Shown here: piece after piece, positions 34,426-42,329 of the stretch | How the letters are laid out: each line of letters starts with the position of its first letter | Numbering within the stretch: the first letter of the stretch is position 1 | From: Chloroflexi bacterium 44-23 | GTDB lineage: Bacteria; Chloroflexota; Anaerolineae; Anaerolineales; Anaerolineaceae | Assembly (NCBI GenBank): GCA_001899005.1 | Contig: MKUW01000019.1 | Span: 62,001-126,000, forward strand | DNA: 64,000 nucleotides | Direction: 5' to 3' | The notes under the pieces: generated by a model | Told to the model about the DNA's origin: nothing | Seen by the model: the letters and a program-made list of their open reading frames with translations, nothing else | Databases searched by the model: none | Position numbers and translations under genes: made by a program

Positions 34426-36021
34426 ATGATCGAAAGTTCTCTTTTTCAATTCGAAATTATCTCGCGTACCACAGTCCAGGCTAAGAAAATTCGTTGGAAC
34501 TTGACACCTCCTTTGCTGTACGAGGAAGTCGTTCGGCGGGGTGAAGCGATGATCGCCGAGAATGGACCACTGGTGATTTATACCGGCAAGGCTACCGGGC
34601 GCTCAGCAAATGATAAGTTTTTCGTCAAGGAAAGCTCCAGCCAGGACATGGTATGGTGGGGAAAAATTAATAAACCATTTGATGCTGCTAAGTTTGAACT
34701 TCTAAAGGCCCGTATTTTGGACTATCTCAGTCAGAAAGAACTATACGCTCAGGATTGTTATGGCGGAGCTGACCCCGATTACCGTTTTCCCGTGCGAGTG
34801 GTGACAGATACTGCCTGGCAAAGCCTGTTTGCTTACAACATGTTTTTACATGCCGAAAATACCACGCCTAAAGATTTTATCCCTGAGTTCACCGTACTGG
34901 TGGCTTCCGGTTTTGAATCCGAGCCAGAAATTGATGGCACCCGCTCAGACGTGGCTGTGGTAATTCATCTGGGACAGAAACTGGCTTTAATTGCCGGAAG
35001 CCGCTATGCGGGTGAGATCAAAAAAACCGTTTTCACTGTCTTGAATTATCTTTACCCGCTCAAGGATGTCCTCCCGATGCACTGTGCCGCCAACATCGGA
35101 CCGGATGGACATTCAGCGCTGTTCTTTGGCTTGAGTGGCACTGGCAAAACCACCCTTTCAGCAGATCCAAGCCGGCGATTGATTGGTGATGATGAGCATG
35201 GCTGGAGTGAGCATGGCATTTTTAATTTTGAAGGTGGATGTTACGCCAAAGTGATTAATCTTTCTGCGGAGGAAGAACCGCAGATTTATGATATGACTCA
35301 ACGTTTTGGCACCATACTGGAAAATGTGGTCATTAACCCGAATACCCGTAAAATTGACCTGAATGACGAAACGATCACAGAAAATACGCGTGCTTCTTAT
35401 CTGATCAGACGGATTGCCAACCATGAACCGAGCGGAATGGGCGGGCATCCGCACAATATCCTCCTTTTAACTGCAGACGCGTTTGGCGTACTGCCTCCGA
35501 TAGCGTTGCTGACACGTGAACAAGCCATGTATTACTTTCTATCCGGTTATACGGCCAAGGTAGCCGGCACCGAGAAGGGCATCAAGGAGCCGCAAGCAAC
35601 GTTTAGCGTCTGCTTTGGCGGGCCTTTTATGGTCCATCACCCCATGGTTTATACCCAATTGCTGGGTGAACGGGTTCAGCAACATGGCAGCCGCTGCTGG
35701 CTGGTCAATACCGGCTGGACGGGCGGCCCATATGGGGTCGGCTCGCGCATCAAGATTCGCTATACGCGCACAATGGTAGACGCCATTCTAAATGGCAGCT
35801 TGGATGCGGTTGAATTTGATGCAGATCCTGTATTTGGGGTTCTGATTCCACGTAGTTGCCCGGGCATACCTGCTGAAGTACTCCAACCGCGTTACACCTG
35901 GCCAAACCCTGAGGATTATGATGCGCAGGCTAAAAAGTTAGCGAGTATGTTTGTAAAAAACTTCAGCCAGTTTGCAGATGCGGCTCCGCCGGAAGTGCTG
36001 AGAGCGGGTCCAATTATTTAA
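34426..36021 (+). CDS. pckA: Phosphoenolpyruvate carboxykinase (ATP)
   Basis: A 531-residue enzyme interconverting oxaloacetate plus ATP with phosphoenolpyruvate, CO2 and ADP. The kinase-1a loop is G235-L-S-G-T-G-K-T. The metal/kinase-2 segment LIGDDEHGW follows near 255-263, and E-G-G-C-Y-A-K and R-Y-T-R-T-M are the remaining substrate and nucleotide contacts. This set marks the ATP-dependent (bacterial/plant) family, not the GTP enzyme. AAGGAG at the proper distance precedes ATG 34426. Length is normal. With pyrB just upstream it shares oxaloacetate/aspartate as a metabolic neighbourhood, though the pairing may be accidental. Confidence 0.96.
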   Translation: MIESSLFQFEIISRTTVQAKKIRWNLTPPLLYEEVVRRGEAMIAENGPLVIYTGKATGRSANDKFFVKESSSQDMVWWGKINKPFDAAKFELLKARILDYLSQKELYAQDCYGGADPDYRFPVRVVTDTAWQSLFAYNMFLHAENTTPKDFIPEFTVLVASGFESEPEIDGTRSDVAVVIHLGQKLALIAGSRYAGEIKKTVFTVLNYLYPLKDVLPMHCAANIGPDGHSALFFGLSGTGKTTLSADPSRRLIGDDEHGWSEHGIFNFEGGCYAKVINLSAEEEPQIYDMTQRFGTILENVVINPNTRKIDLNDETITENTRASYLIRRIANHEPSGMGGHPHNILLLTADAFGVLPPIALLTREQAMYYFLSGYTAKVAGTEKGIKEPQATFSVCFGGPFMVHHPMVYTQLLGERVQQHGSRCWLVNTGWTGGPYGVGSRIKIRYTRTMVDAILNGSLDAVEFDADPVFGVLIPRSCPGIPAEVLQPRYTWPNPEDYDAQAKKLASMFVKNFSQFADAAPPEVLRAGPII

Positions 36022-36198
36022 TATTTCGTTACAAAAAATTCACTTGTTGGTTCTATTTACAACATAAAGCAGTGTGGATTTGGTGCTTTACGAATGCACC
36101 AAACCATTGGCGCGTAAGAACTAACTTGAGAAATAAAATTGCAAAACGTTTTCCATCCGAAGAGTAACATGATTCTTTCAAGTGAGGTCTCTCGTAAG

Positions 36199-36259
36199 GG
36201 CGAAGCATCCGCGATACCATTCCATCCAGCAAAAACATGCTCATCGCGGATGCTGCGCC
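36199..36259. repeat. Imperfect inverted repeat of the GCATCCGCGAT type
   Basis: GGCGAAGCATCCGCGAT (36199-36215) and ATCGCGGATGCTGCGCC (36243-36259) pair over 17 bases with one mismatch around a 27-base loop. No T run follows. It resembles short dispersed intergenic hairpins rather than a gene-specific terminator. Confidence 0.6.
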
Positions 36260-36324
36260 TATCCGCCGACTATTTCATGACATAAAGGTATGACGGTTTG
36301 GTGTGTTCTTAATACTCCAAACAA

Positions 36325-36609
36325 TTGCTGCTTTACAAAGGCAAAGACGCCTTACCTGGCCGGCGAGGTGTCACTGCCAGCACTGCTCTGCGTCTGGCAA
36401 AATATTTTAATATGTCTCCAGATTTTAGGATGAATTTGCAAATGAGATGGAATATCTATTTCGTTCTGCAAAAAGAAGCAGATATCCTGGACACTACCGA
36501 ATCGGTTCATCGAGTTTTCAGAGGAATATTTCTTGCAAGCTTAGGTGCTTGCAATTTGCAGCGTTATAGGCTAATCTATAAGCGTAGCTTGGAAACGAGC
36601 GTCGAATAA
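36325..36609 (+). pseudogene. Remnant of a HigA-type antitoxin
   Basis: The frame carries GRRGVTASTALRLAKYFNMS, then PDFRMNLQMRWNIYFVLQKE, from about 36358 to 36480. This is the second half of the HTH and the following helix of HigA antitoxins (R-G-I-T-A-x-T-A-L-R-L-x-x-x-F, S-P-E-F-W-x-N-L-Q). The N-terminal half, including the first HTH helix, is missing, and the invariant Trp after P-x-F is Arg. The sequence after residue 60 is unlike the family. No HigB toxin is recognisable upstream. It is best read as a decayed toxin-antitoxin locus. Confidence 0.65.
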
Positions 36610-36641
36610 TACAATACCTGCAATTGGTTAAGGAGTTAAAA

Positions 36642-36749
36642 ATGGGAGATAAAAGTCCAAAGAATAAAGAGAACCGTAAAAAGAAGAAAGAAAAGCAAAA
36701 GCAAGTAAGCAATCCGGTCATTCCTACCAAGAGTGACTCGAAGAAATAA
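36642..36749 (+). CDS. Lysine-rich micro-protein (MGDKSPK-type)
   Basis: A 35-residue, extremely basic protein: MGDKSPKNKENRKKKKEKQK at the start and a neutral tail SNPVIPTKSDSKK. AAGGAG lies seven bases before ATG 36642, and a clean terminator follows 16 bases after the stop. So it is a complete small transcription unit. Short proteins beginning MGDKSPK and rich in Lys recur in diverse bacterial genomes as unannotated or hypothetical small proteins; their function is unknown. A nucleic-acid or ribosome-binding role is plausible from charge alone. Confidence 0.8.
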   Translation: MGDKSPKNKENRKKKKEKQKQVSNPVIPTKSDSKK

Positions 36750-36764
36750 AAAACGCCGAAAGCT

Positions 36765-36794
36765 AGCCCCGGGTCACACCGGGGCTTTTGTTTT
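36765..36794 (+). terminator. Rho-independent terminator of the micro-protein gene
   Basis: AGCCCCGG (36765-36772) pairs with CCGGGGCT (36779-36786) around a 6-base loop, followed by TTTGTTTTT. Confidence 0.9.
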
Positions 36795-36960
36795 TAATTT
36801 GTACTTGGATAATTTGTTGATTTGAGCTTAGTTGCAAGAAATTATCGCCACAAACTTTAATCATGGAAAATGTGAAATACGGAATGTTATGAAAATACGA
36901 ACATTCTAATCATCCGTGATAAAAAACGGAATTCTACCTTTAAGGAAGTTCGCGCAGATT

Positions 36961-37770
36961 CTACCCCAGTAAATCCATCTCTTCCTGCGTTAAAACGATA
37001 TCTGCGGCAGCTATATTGTCGGCCTGATGCTTCGGGTTGGTGGACATAGGAATGGTGATCACGTGGATTTGGGTGGTCAGCCAGGCAAGTTCGATTTGTT
37101 CAACGGTGGCATCGTAGGATTTAGCGATTTTTTTGAGTACTTCAATTTTCTTGCCGTCTCTATGTTTCACCGGACTGTAAGCTGTTAACAACAAGTCATT
37201 TTCCTGGCAGTATTTAAGCACACCGTTTTTCTGGCAGGTACGATCTGATAAGCTGTATGAGACTTGATTGGTGAGAAGCGGTGTTTTACTCAATTCCATA
37301 GATTGTTGCAGCAGCTGTAAATCAAAATTGCTGACCCCCAGTGCACGCACTTTGCCTTCTTCTACCAATTGATTGAGACCTTTAAATGTCTCAATCAGTG
37401 GGATACCTTGCCCCGGCCAGTGAATCAGATAGAGATCGAGGTAATGCGTGCCGAGGTGTCGCAGGCTGTTTTCACAGGAGCGCAACACGTCTTCATAGCG
37501 TAAATTTTCCGGGGAGACCTTGGATGTGATGAATAGCGTTTCACGTGGGATTTCCATTTCCCGCATTACTTTTCCAAGCAGTTCTTCGGTGTGACCGCCG
37601 GCATAAGTTTCAGCGGTATCAAAATGAGTATAGCGCAGTTCAAAAGCCGAGCGTAATGCCTGTCGCGAGGTGTGATCGCTGGCTGGATCAGGTTTAGCAC
37701 GACCGCCAATTCTCCATGTGCCAAAACCAATTTTCGGTATTTCGAGGTCGTTTATGTATTCGTATCTCAT
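36961..37770 (-). CDS. Aldo/keto reductase
   Basis: A 269-residue NAD(P)H-dependent oxidoreductase of the AKR barrel family. Visible motifs: IGFGTWRIGG, the catalytic Asp and Tyr in HFDTAETYAGG, the Lys in FITSKV and the His in YLDLYLIHWPG, with ALGVSNF and an AYSPV cofactor segment. The full tetrad is present, so it should be active. Such enzymes reduce aldehydes, ketones or sugars; the substrate is unknown. Upstream of the ATG at 37770 there is no good Shine-Dalgarno. The gene stands alone. Confidence 0.92.
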   Translation of the reverse strand: MRYEYINDLEIPKIGFGTWRIGGRAKPDPASDHTSRQALRSAFELRYTHFDTAETYAGGHTEELLGKVMREMEIPRETLFITSKVSPENLRYEDVLRSCENSLRHLGTHYLDLYLIHWPGQGIPLIETFKGLNQLVEEGKVRALGVSNFDLQLLQQSMELSKTPLLTNQVSYSLSDRTCQKNGVLKYCQENDLLLTAYSPVKHRDGKKIEVLKKIAKSYDATVEQIELAWLTTQIHVITIPMSTNPKHQADNIAAADIVLTQEEMDLLG

Positions 37771-37842
37771 GGGTTTATTATATATTAACAGTTAAAATAA
37801 ATGATCCTTTTTGCACAAGCTCGTGAAAATTTTATGTAACTA

Positions 37843-38139
37843 TTATCCTTTCAAGGAAGAAAGCCACTCACGTACCCAGATCAAGGCATCAGCTGGGGTG
37901 CCAATGCTTAAGCCACTTTTCTTCGCTACCTGGAGATCATAAATGAAATGTTTTGTGTTTAGCGTGGCCAGGAAATCAACTTGAGCTTGAACAGCTGCGA
38001 CTTATATGGGTACATCTGCCAGGTGTCTTATCCAATCTTTGTGTTGATTTACCTGTTCCATGGTTGGATCGCGAACAATGTGGATATTTGCTTTGAGGAT
38101 CATTTCACGTGTGTAAGGCAGTGCTTTCGGCACTTTTTG
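37843..38139 (-). pseudogene. PIN-domain toxin gene with an in-frame stop
   Basis: Read on the minus strand from 38139, the frame gives PKALPYTREMILKANIHIVR, then WIRHLADVPI, a TAA stop, and then VAAVQAQVDFLATLNTKHFI and a C-terminus SGLSIGTPADALIWVREWLS, ending at TAA 37843-37845. D-V-P-I-x-V-A-A-x-x-x-x-V-D-F-L-x-T-L-N-T-K-H-F is the second half of PIN ribonuclease domains. The stop replaces one codon in an otherwise continuous frame. The N-terminal part with the first catalytic Asp is missing. No antitoxin is visible. It lies 120 bases beside a tRNA-Ser gene, a typical insertion place. Confidence 0.65.
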
Positions 38140-38261
38140 TTAAAGGCATTAAGAGCCAGGTGGATACAAATACGAACTTAGGGAAGAATTTTCAACACCA
38201 AAGTCTACTCTGAATTTAAACGAAAAAGGCCAGTAATTATCTGACCTGACGGTATAAAAGG

Positions 38262-38351
38262 CGGGGAGGGAGGGATTCGAACCCTCGGTCGGGCTTTACA
38301 CCCGACAACCACTTAGCAGGCGGCCCCATTCAACCACTCTGGCACCTCCCC
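38262..38351 (-). tRNA. tRNA-Ser (anticodon GCT)
   Basis: On the minus strand the acceptor GGGGAGG pairs with CCTCCCC. The anticodon loop contains GCT, a long variable arm (GTCGGGTGTAAAGCCCGAC) marks a class II tRNA, and GGTTCGAATCC is the T loop. The discriminator is G. The full CCA is not encoded. Confidence 0.93.
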
Positions 38352-38367
38352 AATATTCAGTTTTTAG

Positions 38368-38452
38368 CGGAGAGAGAGGGATTCGAACCCACGGTGGGTT
38401 GCCCCACACCTGTTTTCAAGACAGGCGCCTTAAGCCACTCGGCCATCTCTCC
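38368..38452 (-). tRNA. tRNA-Ser (anticodon TGA)
   Basis: On the minus strand the acceptor GGAGAGA pairs with TCTCTCC, the anticodon loop CTTGAAA gives TGA, a long variable arm (TGTGGGGCAACCCACC) is present and GGTTCGAATCC forms the T arm. It lies 16 bases from the second tRNA-Ser and downstream of ogt on the same strand. Confidence 0.93.
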
Positions 38453-38576
38453 TGGTGGGCTCAAATGCTCCCAGCGCTTCAAGATTCTATCATAAGAATG
38501 GAGGTGAGACAAGAATAGCGGCCGAATAGCTTCTGATCGTGGAGTCCATTCTTTGAAACTAGGGATGCTTTATTTA

Positions 38577-39092
38577 TTACGAGTGGAGATGGGTTTCAGT
38601 TTCGCGGCGTAGAAGCTCGCGCTTGCGCTCTTCTCCCCAGCGATAACCAACCAGACTGCCATTTTTTTGAATGACACGGTGACAGGGAATGACGATAGCC
38701 AATCTGTTTGCCCCACAGGCGTTGGCGACAGCTCGCACGGCTTTTGGCGAGTTAATCCGTTCGGCAATTTCTGAATAGGTGCTGGTTGTACCCGTTTTTA
38801 TTTCTCTCAACGCATTCCATACCTTTTGCTGAAATGGAGTCCCACGCATGTCGAGCGGTAAATGGTGTTCGGAATGCGGCGATTCTACGAGGGCAAGCAC
38901 CTCCCCCAGATGGTCTGTAAAATTCGCGTTTTCCTGGCGCATGACCGCGGTTGGGAAAATGGTGTGTAACCATGAAATGAGGGCTGACTCGGAATCTCCG
39001 AGCGAGATGGCGCAGATGCCACGCTCATTTTCGGCTACCAGGACGGAACCCAGGCTGCTTTTACCGATTGTGTATTGAATCTCATTTTTCAT
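38577..39092 (-). CDS. ogt: Methylated-DNA-protein-cysteine methyltransferase
   Basis: A 171-residue suicide repair protein that takes the methyl group from O6-methylguanine onto its own cysteine. The acceptor is in I-P-C137-H-R-V-I. The DNA-binding helix-turn-helix TYSEIAERINSPKAVRAVANACGANRL and the Asn-hinge are present, and an N-terminal RNase-H-like domain (about 1-80) precedes. It has no Ada-type regulatory domain, so Ogt rather than Ada. AAGGAAG precedes the ATG at 39092. It is followed on the same strand by the two tRNA-Ser genes. Confidence 0.92.
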   Translation of the reverse strand: MKNEIQYTIGKSSLGSVLVAENERGICAISLGDSESALISWLHTIFPTAVMRQENANFTDHLGEVLALVESPHSEHHLPLDMRGTPFQQKVWNALREIKTGTTSTYSEIAERINSPKAVRAVANACGANRLAIVIPCHRVIQKNGSLVGYRWGEERKRELLRRETETHLHS

Positions 39093-39117
39093 GGAATTCT
39101 TCCTTTTGAAAGTTATT

Positions 39118-39154
39118 TATCACGAATATCACGAATAGACGAATAGCACGAATT
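39118..39154. repeat. Left CACGAAT repeat cluster flanking the GxxExxY gene
   Basis: Three to four spaced copies of (T/G)CACGAAT or GACGAAT occur in 37 bases between ogt and the GxxExxY gene. The cluster on the other side of the gene (39560-39594) carries the inverted form ATTCG, including CATTCGTGAT. Confidence 0.65.
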
Positions 39155-39548
39155 ATGGACCATTGACAATGCGAATATGCTCAAGTCGTTTCGAACCGAA
39201 ATTTAATAAGAGTCCCAATCTATAGTTGCCTGCTTTTAGATAAGAAAGTAATTGTTGCTTGAATATTTCGTTTATCCCTGCCACTGCTTTCAATTCAAGC
39301 ACAATTATATTTTCGATCACCAGATCTAATCGATATTCTCCTAAAACCACACCTTTATATTTCACAAGAATGGGTTTTTGTTCCTCGGCAAAAATGTTGT
39401 TTCTTCTTAATTCTTGAATGAAAGCAGCTTCATAAATATTTTCAGAAAATCCAGGTCCGAGAGTGTTGTGGATCTCAAATGCGATTTTTATCAAACTGTA
39501 TGATAATTCCGGATAGAGGACTTTCTCTCCGACTGATTTCTCAATCAT
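39153..39548 (-). CDS. GxxExxY family protein
   Basis: A 131-residue protein with the namesake motif LGPGFSENIYEAAF (G-F-S-E-N-I-Y), then YRLDLVIENIIVLELKAV and YLKAGNYRLGLLLNFG. The D-x-x-V-x-x-x-x-x-x-E-x-K pattern (DLVIENIIVLELK) looks like a PD-(D/E)XK nuclease-like core, but activity is unproven. Members are commonly inserted as single genes, some near or within rRNA genes. AAGGA precedes the ATG at 39548. It sits between leuS and ogt and is bordered on both sides by short CACGAAT/ATTCGTG repeats, suggesting it entered as a small cassette. Confidence 0.9.
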   Translation of the reverse strand: MIEKSVGEKVLYPELSYSLIKIAFEIHNTLGPGFSENIYEAAFIQELRRNNIFAEEQKPILVKYKGVVLGEYRLDLVIENIIVLELKAVAGINEIFKQQLLSYLKAGNYRLGLLLNFGSKRLEHIRIVNGP

Positions 39549-39559
39549 AATTAATCCTT

Positions 39560-39594
39560 ATTCGTAAAATTCGCCCATTCGTTTCATTCGTGAT
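39560..39594. repeat. Right ATTCG repeat cluster flanking the GxxExxY gene
   Basis: Four ATTCG copies in 35 bases, ending in CATTCGTGAT, the inverted counterpart of the left cluster at 39118-39154. They lie between the GxxExxY start and the end of leuS. Confidence 0.6.
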
Positions 39595-39603
39595 CAATTC
39601 TTC

Positions 39604-41964
39604 TTATTTCACCACAAAACTGATGGTCTTGGCCGGAATATAAATCACCTTGCGAACAGTACCGTTTTGCAGATATTTGCTGACGCTTTCAATGGCGCGA
39701 GCTTTTTCTTCAACACTGGCTTGTTCAGCATCCCGATCGATCATCAATGTACCGCGTAATTTGCCATTAACCTGAATTGATATCTCAACGGTATCGTCTT
39801 TGATCAGGTGAGGATCGACCTCCGGCCAATCAGATGCGTGGACACTTCCTTCGCCACCCAATTTTTGCCAGGCTTCTTCTGCAAAAAAAGGCGCCAGCGG
39901 TGCGATCGCCTGAACCAGCATGCGCAATTCGACAGGATGTACTGAGCCACCCTGATCGCTTATCCCATTTAATGTTTCCATTAGTTTCGCTACCGCGGTG
40001 TTAAATTTAAAGTTCGGGTAATCGCTGCCGACTTTAGCGACAGCCTTGTGGATTAACGCCTTAATGGGCTGTGACGTGGATTGTTTGGTACCAGCTTGTG
40101 TATCGACCAATTTCTCGAAGCGCTCCAGGAAGCGCTTGACACCCCGTAGAGCACGTTCATTCCAGGCCATAGTGGCATCAAACGCTCCCATAAACATCAT
40201 ATAGCAGCGGGTTGCATCCGTACCATATTCATGGATAAAATCTTCCGGCACAATTACATTCCCATGACTTTTACTCATACGCTGGTTGTCCGGCCCTAAA
40301 ATAACACCGTGAGAAATGCGGCGGTAATAGGGTTCGGGGATATGTGAGGGTACGATGCCTAAATCAAACAGAAACTGATAAATGAAGCGTGAATACAAAA
40401 GATGCAGGGTATTATGCTCATCGCCGCCAATGTAAACATCAACCGGCATCCAGTATGCCAGTTTTTCTTTATTGGCTAATGCATTGGGGTTAAAAGGATC
40501 GGTATAACGCAGGAAGTACCAATCCGAACCTGCCCAGTTTGGCATGGTATCTGTTTCACGACGGGCAGGTCCTCCACATTTAGGGCAGGAAGTGTTAACC
40601 CACTCGGTGATATTTGCCAACGGGGATTCACCCGTATCGGTTGGTTCATATTGTTCCACATCCGGCAAACGAACAGGCAGGTCTGCTTCGGGTACAGGTT
40701 GCCAGCCGCAAGTTTCACACAGGATCATCGGAATGGGTTCTCCCCAGTAATGCTGCCGGCTGAAGATCCAATCTCGCAAGTGATATGAAACTGTGGCCTC
40801 CCCAATACCTTTTTCGCGCAGCCAGGCGATTGCTGCCGGGATTGCTTCTTTGACCGGCATGCCATTGATCGGACCGGAGTTAATCATTATGCCTTCCTGA
40901 TCCGGATAAGCTGCCTTATCGAAGTCCCAACCGGAAAAAGGCTGAATGATTGGACGAATTTCCAAACCAAAACGAGTGGCAAAATCCCAATCGCGTTGAT
41001 CGTGGCCCGGTACCGACATAATTGCACCGGTTCCATAAGTGAGCAACACAAAATCCGAGATCCAAACCGGGATAACTTCTCCGGTGGCCGGATTGATGGC
41101 AGAAAGGCCACTGTAAACGCCGGTTTTCTCGTAGGCCACTTCCATGCGTTCCATGTCAGATTTGGCGTGGCTGGTTTCAACATATTCTTTTACGCCCGGG
41201 TTTTGCAGGCAGTATTCCTGAACCAGGTGGTGTTCGGGTGCCAATACCATGAAGGTACAACCCCACAGCGTATCGGGTCGAGTAGTAAAGATTTCCAATT
41301 CTTCATCCAGGCCAACCAACTTGAACTTAACGCGTGCCCCTTCGCTGCGGCCGATCCAATTGATTTGGGCAGCTTTTACCTTTTCAATAAAATCGGTTTG
41401 CTCCAGTCCGTCAATCAAACGGTCGGCATATTCAGTGATGCGAACAACCCATTGGCTGATCCGCCGGCGTGTCGTGGGAGATCCACAGCGCTCACAATTG
41501 CCGTTGATGACTTCCTCATTAGCCAGTCCGACTTTACAGCTGGGACACCAATTGATAGGCATCTCTTGTTTGTAAGCCAATCCTTTTTCAAATAATTTAA
41601 TGAATATCCATTGGGTCCATTTGTAATAGGAAGGATCGGTTGTGTTAACGATTCGCTCGTAATCAAAGGATAAACCAAGACGCTCCATTTGAGCTTGAAA
41701 CGTAGCGGTGTTTTCACTGGTTACATCCTGAGGTTTGCGGCCGGTTTTTATGGCGTAATTTTCTGTAGGAAGACCAAATGCATCCCAACCGATGGGGAAA
41801 AGTACGTTTTTGCCTAACATTCTTTGGAAGCGGGCATATACATCCGCTCCTGTAAATGTGAAGGCGTGACCTATGTGCAACCCAGACCCGGAGGGGTAAG
41901 GGAATTCGGCCAAAACATATTTCTTTTCGCGTTTGTCAAAATCGATTGCGTGCCTGTGAGCCAT
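39604..41964 (-). CDS. leuS: Leucyl-tRNA synthetase
   Basis: A 786-residue class I synthetase. PYPSGSGLHIGH contains the H30-I-G-H33 ATP site, and R562-M-S-K-S566 is the KMSKS loop with Arg for the first Lys. A zinc-ribbon CPSC...CERC (in NWCPSCKVGL and NCERCGSP) follows. The CP1 editing domain (about 220-400) has TRPDTLWGCTF, TTYGTGAIMSVPGHDQRD-like residues and a second Cys cluster CETCGW...CPKCGG. The frame is open to 42066, but ATG 41964 has AAGGAAG upstream and matches the conserved N-terminus. It is slightly shorter than the usual 800-870 residues but all domains are present. Confidence 0.95.
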   Translation of the reverse strand: MAHRHAIDFDKREKKYVLAEFPYPSGSGLHIGHAFTFTGADVYARFQRMLGKNVLFPIGWDAFGLPTENYAIKTGRKPQDVTSENTATFQAQMERLGLSFDYERIVNTTDPSYYKWTQWIFIKLFEKGLAYKQEMPINWCPSCKVGLANEEVINGNCERCGSPTTRRRISQWVVRITEYADRLIDGLEQTDFIEKVKAAQINWIGRSEGARVKFKLVGLDEELEIFTTRPDTLWGCTFMVLAPEHHLVQEYCLQNPGVKEYVETSHAKSDMERMEVAYEKTGVYSGLSAINPATGEVIPVWISDFVLLTYGTGAIMSVPGHDQRDWDFATRFGLEIRPIIQPFSGWDFDKAAYPDQEGIMINSGPINGMPVKEAIPAAIAWLREKGIGEATVSYHLRDWIFSRQHYWGEPIPMILCETCGWQPVPEADLPVRLPDVEQYEPTDTGESPLANITEWVNTSCPKCGGPARRETDTMPNWAGSDWYFLRYTDPFNPNALANKEKLAYWMPVDVYIGGDEHNTLHLLYSRFIYQFLFDLGIVPSHIPEPYYRRISHGVILGPDNQRMSKSHGNVIVPEDFIHEYGTDATRCYMMFMGAFDATMAWNERALRGVKRFLERFEKLVDTQAGTKQSTSQPIKALIHKAVAKVGSDYPNFKFNTAVAKLMETLNGISDQGGSVHPVELRMLVQAIAPLAPFFAEEAWQKLGGEGSVHASDWPEVDPHLIKDDTVEISIQVNGKLRGTLMIDRDAEQASVEEKARAIESVSKYLQNGTVRKVIYIPAKTISFVVK

Positions 41965-42080
41965 AGCATCTTCCTTAATGTGTATATTTTTTACTTTTTT
42001 CCAATTGTACTTGAAAAGCAGTTTTATTGGGTATCGGGCACGTGCTTTGAAGCTTACTGACTTCAATCAAAACATAGGTT

Positions 42081-42126
42081 CTTTTCAATAAAACGCTGCC
42101 TCTGATTTTTGAAATGATACAAAAAA
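42081..42126. repeat. Probable short derivative of the palindromic repeat element
   Basis: TTTTCAATAAAA (42082-42093) and TTTTTGAAATGATACAAAA (from 42106) match the outer flanks of the elements at 22036-22118 and 11598-11680, but the 40-bp palindromic core is missing. The shared GATACAAAAAA end (42116-42126) also follows copy 2. Confidence 0.55.
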
Positions 42127-42177
42127 TACAAACTTTTGTTGTACTTGATTTTATTTGTATAATGGCATAGAGGCAGC
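42095..42177. repeat. Widely spaced inverted repeat enclosing a promoter-like sequence
   Basis: GCTGCCTCT (42095-42103) and AGAGGCAGC (42169-42177) are perfect inverted copies. Between them lie TTGTTG and TATAAT (42158-42163) with 16-base spacing, pointing toward the ATP-grasp gene. The unit may control that gene. Confidence 0.45.
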
Positions 42178-42329
42178 TTAATAGTTTGACACAAATGATG
42201 AGAAAAAAGTCTTTGGCTGATCTCGCTGCTACATTTTGTGACTTAGATGACGTCGTTGATTAAAGCTGGCTGTGAAACAATACTGACTCTATCAAAATTT
42301 ATTAAGCAAAGCGAAAGTGCTTGAATATC

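Noticed and set aside
37981..38181. 66-codon plus-strand frame
   Set aside because: It is the shadow of the PIN-domain remnant on the minus strand.
41385..41398. TTTTCAATAAAAT inside leuS, matching the palindromic-element flank
   Set aside because: It encodes conserved leuS residues (DFIEK on the minus strand) and has no second arm, so the match is chance.
42195..42263. 22-codon frame MMRKKSLADLAATFCDLDD, reminiscent of the start of some IS transposases
   Set aside because: Too short and too divergent to support a transposase remnant; no terminal repeats were seen.
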